Part shown: positions 59,963 through 64,000 of the stretch, one piece after another
Numbering within the stretch: position 1 is the first letter of the stretch
How the letters are laid out: every line of letters starts with the position of its first letter
Program-made: the position numbers and the translations under genes
NCBI GenBank assembly: GCA_050008575.1
Contig: JBEKMJ010000004.1
Coordinates: 1 to 64,000 of the forward strand
DNA from: Bog-159 sp050008575
GTDB taxonomy: Bacteria > Acidobacteriota > Terriglobia > Bryobacterales > Bryobacteraceae
Direction: 5' to 3'
DNA: 64,000 nucleotides
The notes under the pieces: model-generated
Databases searched by the model: none
Told to the model about the DNA's origin: nothing
Seen by the model: the letters and a program-made list of their open reading frames with translations, nothing else

Positions 59963-60553
59963 ATGAAGCGCGTACTGCTGTTGCTGGCCTTCTCTGCCGC
60001 CGCCTTCGCGCAGGATGGATTCCAACCGCTGTTCAACGGCAAGAACCTGGACGGTTGGGACGGCGATCCGCGCATGTGGAGCGTGCGCGACGGCATGATC
60101 GTGGGGCACACCGAAGGCGTCACGATGACGGACAATTCGTTCCTCATTAGCAAGCAGCCGTACAAAAACTTCATCTTGCGCGCCGAAATGAAGTTGCGCA
60201 ACCACAACAGCGGCATTCAATTTCGCAGCGACGCGCTGGCTAACTGGGTGGTGCGCGGATACCAGGCGGACGCCGCCCAGGATAACTACTGGGGCAACAT
60301 CTACGAGGAAAAAGGCCGCGGCACCCTGGTGGATGGCTGGAAGGGCAAAGCCGAAAAAGTAGTCAAGCTGCAGGATTGGAACGATTACGAGATTCTCTGC
60401 GACGGCGACCACATCAAGCTGACGCTGAACGGCACAGTAACCGCCGACCTGCACGATTCGGCGCGGTTGGAAGGCATCATCGCGTTCCAGTTGCATCAGG
60501 GTCCGCCCATGGAAGTCTACTTCCGCAACGTGCGGATCAAGATTCTGCAGTAA
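59963..60553 (+). CDS. Exported DUF1080 (3-keto-disaccharide hydrolase-like) protein
   Basis: 196 aa with signal peptide MKRVLLLLAFSAAAFAQ. The laminarinase-like sandwich begins FQPLFNGKNLDGWDG, followed by FILRAEMKLRNHNSGIQFR and IAFQLHQGPPMEVYFRNVRIK, the hallmarks of DUF1080. Family members are implicated in hydrolysing 3-keto-glycosides made by Gfo/Idh-type oxidoreductases such as the one at 241-1509. Starts 2 nt after the cyclophilin stop. Confidence 0.9.
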   Translation: MKRVLLLLAFSAAAFAQDGFQPLFNGKNLDGWDGDPRMWSVRDGMIVGHTEGVTMTDNSFLISKQPYKNFILRAEMKLRNHNSGIQFRSDALANWVVRGYQADAAQDNYWGNIYEEKGRGTLVDGWKGKAEKVVKLQDWNDYEILCDGDHIKLTLNGTVTADLHDSARLEGIIAFQLHQGPPMEVYFRNVRIKILQ

Positions 60554-60568
60554 GGACGCACGCCCCCC

Positions 60569-61138
60569 TTGCGAATAGCGATTTTCGGCGGCACCTTCGA
60601 TCCCATCCACAATGCGCATCTGGCGGTGGCGCGGGAAGCCGCCGCGCGCTTCCAACTCGACCGCGTGTGGCTGGTGCCCGCGGAAAGGCCGCCGCACAAG
60701 CACGGTGTAACGCACGCGCCGTATGCCGACCGCCTCGCGATGGTGGAGATGGCTTGCCGCGGCGAGCTGAAGCTGGAAGCCTCGCGCCTGGAGGAGGGGA
60801 CGGCCAGCAGCTACTCGATCGATACCATCGAGAAGGTGCGGGCGCGTCTGGCCTCCGGCGACCGGTTGTTTTTTGTGATCGGCGCGGATGCCTTCGCGGA
60901 GATCGAGAGCTGGCGGCGGTGGCAGGACGTGGTGCGGGCCGTGGAATTTATTGTGGTCAGCCGGCCGGGGCATGGGTACGACACTCCGGCGGCGGCTACG
61001 GTGCATCGGCTGGAAGCTGTGGACCTGCCGGTTTCGTCTTCCGAAATCCGGCGCAGGCTGGCGGCCGGCGACGATGGCGTGGAGGTGCCCCCGGCAGTGC
61101 TCGAGTATATACGCGCGCGGGGACTGTATCGCAAGTAG
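60569..61138 (+). CDS. nadD: Nicotinate-nucleotide adenylyltransferase
   Basis: 189 aa. Adds AMP to nicotinate mononucleotide in NAD synthesis. GGTFDPIHNAH at residues 7-17 is the nucleotidyl-transferase motif; AERPPHK binds substrate; SSSEIRRRLAAGDD near residue 156 is the second ATP motif. TTG 60569 starts the canonical MRIAIFGG sequence, 15 nt after the DUF1080 stop. Essential housekeeping gene. Confidence 0.95.
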   Translation: MRIAIFGGTFDPIHNAHLAVAREAAARFQLDRVWLVPAERPPHKHGVTHAPYADRLAMVEMACRGELKLEASRLEEGTASSYSIDTIEKVRARLASGDRLFFVIGADAFAEIESWRRWQDVVRAVEFIVVSRPGHGYDTPAAATVHRLEAVDLPVSSSEIRRRLAAGDDGVEVPPAVLEYIRARGLYRK

Positions 61139-61142
61139 GCCG

Positions 61143-62291
61143 TCAGGGCGCGATCATGAACACTACGCCGCAGCTACCCCCGCACGCTGCGCTTGTGTTA
61201 CCGCCGCCGTAAGTATCGCCGTAGAGATTGCCCGCCGAGTCCCGGAACAGACCCGCCATGGGTCGCGCCCCGTCCGCTCCCCCCGTAAAGGTGTACAGCA
61301 CTGTCTGCCGGCCGGTTGTGTCCAGTTTGTAGACCACTCCGTGGTTCGCTGCGCCGCCCCCGGATGCAGCGCCGTAAAGATTGCCTTCCGGATCTTGGGC
61401 CAGGCCGGCCACCGGATAACCTCCATCCGCTCCGCCAGTGAAGCTGTAGAGTACCGTCTCCGTGCCGGCAGTATCCAACCTGAACACTATTCCGTAGCCC
61501 GATGCACCCCCGAACTCGGTTGTGCCGTAGAAATTGCCCGCCGCGTCTTGGATCAGACCTGCGACGGGCCTGCCCCCGTCGCCCACATCCACTCGGAAAG
61601 TATGCAGCGCCGTCTCTGTGCCGGTCTTGTCCAGCTTGAACACCGTTCCGACATTAGTATCGCCGCCTTCATTGGTGGTGCCGTAGAGATTGCCTGCGGA
61701 GTCTTGGATCAGGCCCGCGTACGGGCGACGGCCATCCCCTCCCGCGAAACTATGCAACACCGTTTCGCCGGTCTTATCGAGTTTGAATATTGTTCCATCG
61801 TTCGTATCGCCGCCTCTCTTAGTAGTGCCGTAGAGATTGCCCGCCGAGTCCCGCATCAGACCGGCGTAGGGGAACTTCCCGTCCCCGGTTCTGGTCCCAA
61901 AGCGATGCAGCACGGTCTCCGTGCCGGCCGCATCCACTTTGTAGACTGTCCCCCAGCCAGCGCCACCGAACTCAGTGGTCCCGTAGAGATTGCCCGCCGG
62001 GTCTCGGATGAGCGCTGCTTCGGGTTGGCCGCCGTCGATTTCGCCCGTGAAGGTATACAGCACCGCGAGGCCGGTCTCATCCAACCGGAACACGTTTCCA
62101 TTGTCCGCTGCACCGCCGAATGAAGTGGTGCCGAAGAGACTGCCTGCCGGGTCCGCGATCAGACCTGCCTCTGGATTCGACCCATCGGTCCCCGCGAAAC
62201 GGTGCAGGACGGTATACGTCTGCGCCTGCGTCCACGCTACGCCAAACGTCATCAGCGCGAATATCGCGGTCGTCAACGCTTGCCCTATCAT
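61143..62291 (-). CDS. GloVer tandem-repeat secreted protein
   Basis: 382 aa from ATG 62291 (GGAGGG 9 nt upstream), with signal peptide ALTTAIFALMTFGVAWTQA. About eight repeats of roughly 44-50 residues with the core AGLIxDxAGNLYGTTxxGG and GTVFKLDKTGTETVLHxF. Intact, unlike the related gene at 38593. It ends CGGSCGVVFMIAP without an IPT domain. Probably a secreted or surface beta-propeller-like protein; role unknown. Convergent with nadD, 4 bp apart. Confidence 0.88.
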   Translation of the reverse strand: MIGQALTTAIFALMTFGVAWTQAQTYTVLHRFAGTDGSNPEAGLIADPAGSLFGTTSFGGAADNGNVFRLDETGLAVLYTFTGEIDGGQPEAALIRDPAGNLYGTTEFGGAGWGTVYKVDAAGTETVLHRFGTRTGDGKFPYAGLMRDSAGNLYGTTKRGGDTNDGTIFKLDKTGETVLHSFAGGDGRRPYAGLIQDSAGNLYGTTNEGGDTNVGTVFKLDKTGTETALHTFRVDVGDGGRPVAGLIQDAAGNFYGTTEFGGASGYGIVFRLDTAGTETVLYSFTGGADGGYPVAGLAQDPEGNLYGAASGGGAANHGVVYKLDTTGRQTVLYTFTGGADGARPMAGLFRDSAGNLYGDTYGGGNTSAACGGSCGVVFMIAP

Positions 62292-62367
62292 CGCCACAAG
62301 CCCTCCATCTGGCAGGAGGATACCACGCATATCGGACGACTCTAGCGGGAATCTCGCGGTAGGGGTA

Positions 62368-63654
62368 CTAGCCCTCGGCCTCCAGCGGTGTGACCGGATC
62401 TAAGAACCGCCACAAGAAAACCGCCGCCGCATAGATTGCCGCCGAAACGTAGAACGTCATATCCCAGTTGTTATTGGTCGCCCGCAGCATATATCCAATG
62501 ATAGTGGGCGATGCCGCGCCTCCCAGATTGCCCATCATATTCATGGCGCCCGACAGCGTGCCCGCGTACTTGCCGCCGACGTCCATGCAGGCGCCCCACG
62601 AGCCAGGCATCACCAGGTCGTTGCTGAAGCTGGCGAGCCCCATGGCGAGCATGGCCGGCAGCGGATTGTGAAAGCGCGTCGAAACCACCAATAGGATGCT
62701 CGCGCCGCTGAAGCCGACATACGCGAGCAGCCGGCGGGTCTTCAACGTGCTGCCCGTGAGACGGGTGAGGGGCGCGGCGATGAACCCGCTCACCAGCGAG
62801 CCGAGTCCGCCCAGGAAGAGCGGCAGGATGCCGAACAAGGCGCTGGCGCCCAGTTCCAGCCCGCGCGCCTCCTTCAAGTAAGTGGGCAGCCAGGTGATAT
62901 AGAAATACCAGCCGTAGGAAGAGCAGAAGTATTGTCCGCACAGCAGCCAGACTTGCGGCGAAGCGGCGAACTTCCGCCACGGAACGTGCGCGTGGCCGGC
63001 TGCCAGCGCTTCGTTGGGCGCGAGGAGCTGCCGCTCGGCGTCGTTCAGGCCGCGGCTGTCGCGCGGATGATCGCGATACCAGCCATAGAAGAGGATGGCC
63101 CAGACCACGCCGACGCCGCCGAAAAGCTCGAAGGCATGCCGCCATGACACCACCTGGATGGCGAGATAGACCAACGGCGGAGTGAACGCGCCGCCCCAGC
63201 GCGCGCTCAGCCACATGATGCCCTGCGCGCGCACGCGCTCGTGATGCGGGAGCCAGGTGGTAAAGGTCTTGGTCAAGTTGGGGAAGCAGCCGGCTTCCCC
63301 CGCGCCGAACAGGGAGCGCGTTACCGCCAGGGAGACGAAATTCCAGGCCCATCCGGTGGCCGCTGTGAAGAACGACCACCACAGCACGATGCGCAGCAAT
63401 ACGCGGCGCGGGCCCATCCAGTCGCCCAGAAATCCGCCTGGTATTTCGAACAGCGCGTAGGCCCACGCGAAGGCGGAGAAAGCGTAGCCCATCTGTACTT
63501 TCGTTAGGTGCAGGTCCGCGCGGATGGCGGGCGCAGCGAACGAGATGCAAACGCGATCGATGTAGGTGACCACGGCCAGGGTCACTGCGAACACCACGAC
63601 CCAATACCGGACGTGGGTGGGACGCTGCCGCTCTTGTGGCATCGGGGCCAACAT
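62368..63654 (-). CDS. MFS transporter, anion:cation symporter (hexuronate/galactonate) type
   Basis: 428 aa with twelve membrane helices. The N-terminal RYWVVVFAVTLAVVTYIDRVCIS and YALFEIPGGFLGDWMGPRRVL are characteristic of the ACS family (ExuT, DgoT, GudP). Imports sugar acids such as galactonate, glucarate or hexuronates with protons or sodium. ATG 63654; an internal ATG at 63642 is possible. Fits with the oxidoreductase, DUF1080 and gnd genes in sugar-acid use. Confidence 0.9.
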   Translation of the reverse strand: MLAPMPQERQRPTHVRYWVVVFAVTLAVVTYIDRVCISFAAPAIRADLHLTKVQMGYAFSAFAWAYALFEIPGGFLGDWMGPRRVLLRIVLWWSFFTAATGWAWNFVSLAVTRSLFGAGEAGCFPNLTKTFTTWLPHHERVRAQGIMWLSARWGGAFTPPLVYLAIQVVSWRHAFELFGGVGVVWAILFYGWYRDHPRDSRGLNDAERQLLAPNEALAAGHAHVPWRKFAASPQVWLLCGQYFCSSYGWYFYITWLPTYLKEARGLELGASALFGILPLFLGGLGSLVSGFIAAPLTRLTGSTLKTRRLLAYVGFSGASILLVVSTRFHNPLPAMLAMGLASFSNDLVMPGSWGACMDVGGKYAGTLSGAMNMMGNLGGAASPTIIGYMLRATNNNWDMTFYVSAAIYAAAVFLWRFLDPVTPLEAEG

Positions 63655-63711
63655 CTATTAAGCCACAGATGAGGGGCGCGCGCCGCATGCGGTGGCTGGT
63701 GGCTGGTGGAT

Positions 63712-64000
63712 ATGCCACCTGCGATACTGAAGTGGATGGAGTTTGAAAGCGTCGCGGCCAATTTGCGGGAATCGTTCCGCGTGGTCGCGGCGCACCGTTG
63801 CGGGGGCGAGTTGCAGGAGATGGATGGCGTGTCGATCGCCTCGGCGGGCGTCACTTTCCAGATGTTCAATGCGGCGTTTCTCTCGGCGCCGGTGGTTTCC
63901 GAAGCGCAGATGGACCTGCGGGCGGCGCAGGCTGCCGTACACTTTGCGGCCCGCGGACAGCGGTGGGCCTATTGGATCTGCCACGGTTGGCTGGACGGGC
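63712..64000 (+). CDS. GNAT-like acetyltransferase, N-terminal part, cut by window end
   Basis: Open frame with no stop to the window end. From ATG 63712 (MPPAILKW) or ATG 63736 (MEFESVAANLRESFRVVAA). The order MDGVSIASAGVTFQMFNAAFLS followed by AVHFAARGQRWAYWICHGWL is like the N-terminal region of GNAT-type proteins that precede the acetyl-CoA site. The catalytic motif lies beyond the window, so the call is tentative. Confidence 0.5.
   Translation, partial: MPPAILKWMEFESVAANLRESFRVVAAHRCGGELQEMDGVSIASAGVTFQMFNAAFLSAPVVSEAQMDLRAAQAAVHFAARGQRWAYWICHGWLDG

Overview
The window is GC-rich bacterial DNA that looks like an Acidobacteriota chromosome, most like the Solibacter/Bryobacter group. The reasons are four large MacB/FtsX-type permeases of the acidobacterial duplicated orphan permease (ADOP) kind, two of them next to PadR regulators; two Gloeo/Verruco (GloVer) tandem-repeat secreted proteins; a subtilase with NIVWGT repeats; a DUF1080 protein; and many short mosaic hairpin repeats between genes. 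No rRNA, tRNA, CRISPR array or complete insertion sequence was seen.

Layout. 0.2-8 kb: a Tat-exported Gfo/Idh/MocA oxidoreductase, a lipoprotein whose signal peptide is interrupted in frame by a hairpin repeat, then a methyltransferase - GT2 glycosyltransferase - polytopic membrane protein operon that runs head-on into a paralogous membrane protein. 8-16 kb: a minus-strand operon with a CcsA/HemX-like protein, hemA, two paralogous secreted proteins, hemC, a cobA-hemD fusion, then sdaA. 16-18.4 kb: divergent DUF433 genes (one frameshifted) with possible small partners, and a DsbA-like thiol oxidoreductase. 18.4-25 kb: a secreted propeller protein, carboxylesterase, 6-phosphogluconate dehydrogenase and an exported GH42 beta-galactosidase. 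25-26.2 kb: an acidobacterial-type hypothetical protein and repeats.

26-38.5 kb: peptide use and signalling. It holds an oligopeptide ABC ATPase, a sigma-54 activator, a membrane HD-GYP/GAF/GGDEF c-di-GMP protein, a peptide-binding protein, an M20 dipeptidase, a transaldolase, a subtilase with a good sigma-54 promoter candidate, and a stand-alone copy of the membrane sensor domain of the HD-GYP protein. 38.5-44.1 kb: a frameshifted GloVer protein, a secreted protein, a receiver-only response regulator bracketed by inverted repeats, and an ADOP permease. 44.1-46.8 kb: a defence-like cassette: an unknown 95-aa protein, a PtuA-like ATPase with a broken reading frame, a PtuB-like HNH nuclease and a truncated BrnA-like antitoxin. 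46.8-50.5 kb: MoaD-like and BNR-repeat proteins, then a divergent DGPF (YCII)/ECF42-type sigma pair sharing a palindromic promoter, and a frameshifted FG-GAP gene. 50.5-59.3 kb: two PadR genes and three ADOP permeases. 59.4-64 kb: cyclophilin, DUF1080 protein, nadD, an intact GloVer protein, an MFS organic-anion transporter and the start of a GNAT-like gene cut by the window end.

Two features stand out. First, about nineteen loci of mosaic hairpin repeats lie at or inside gene ends. Two sit in signal-peptide coding regions as exact multiples of three, and others supply C-terminal codons or stop codons. Second, four genes have what look like single-base frameshifts. These could be real decay or indel errors, and reads must decide. 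All functions are inferred by reading translations; no database search was run.
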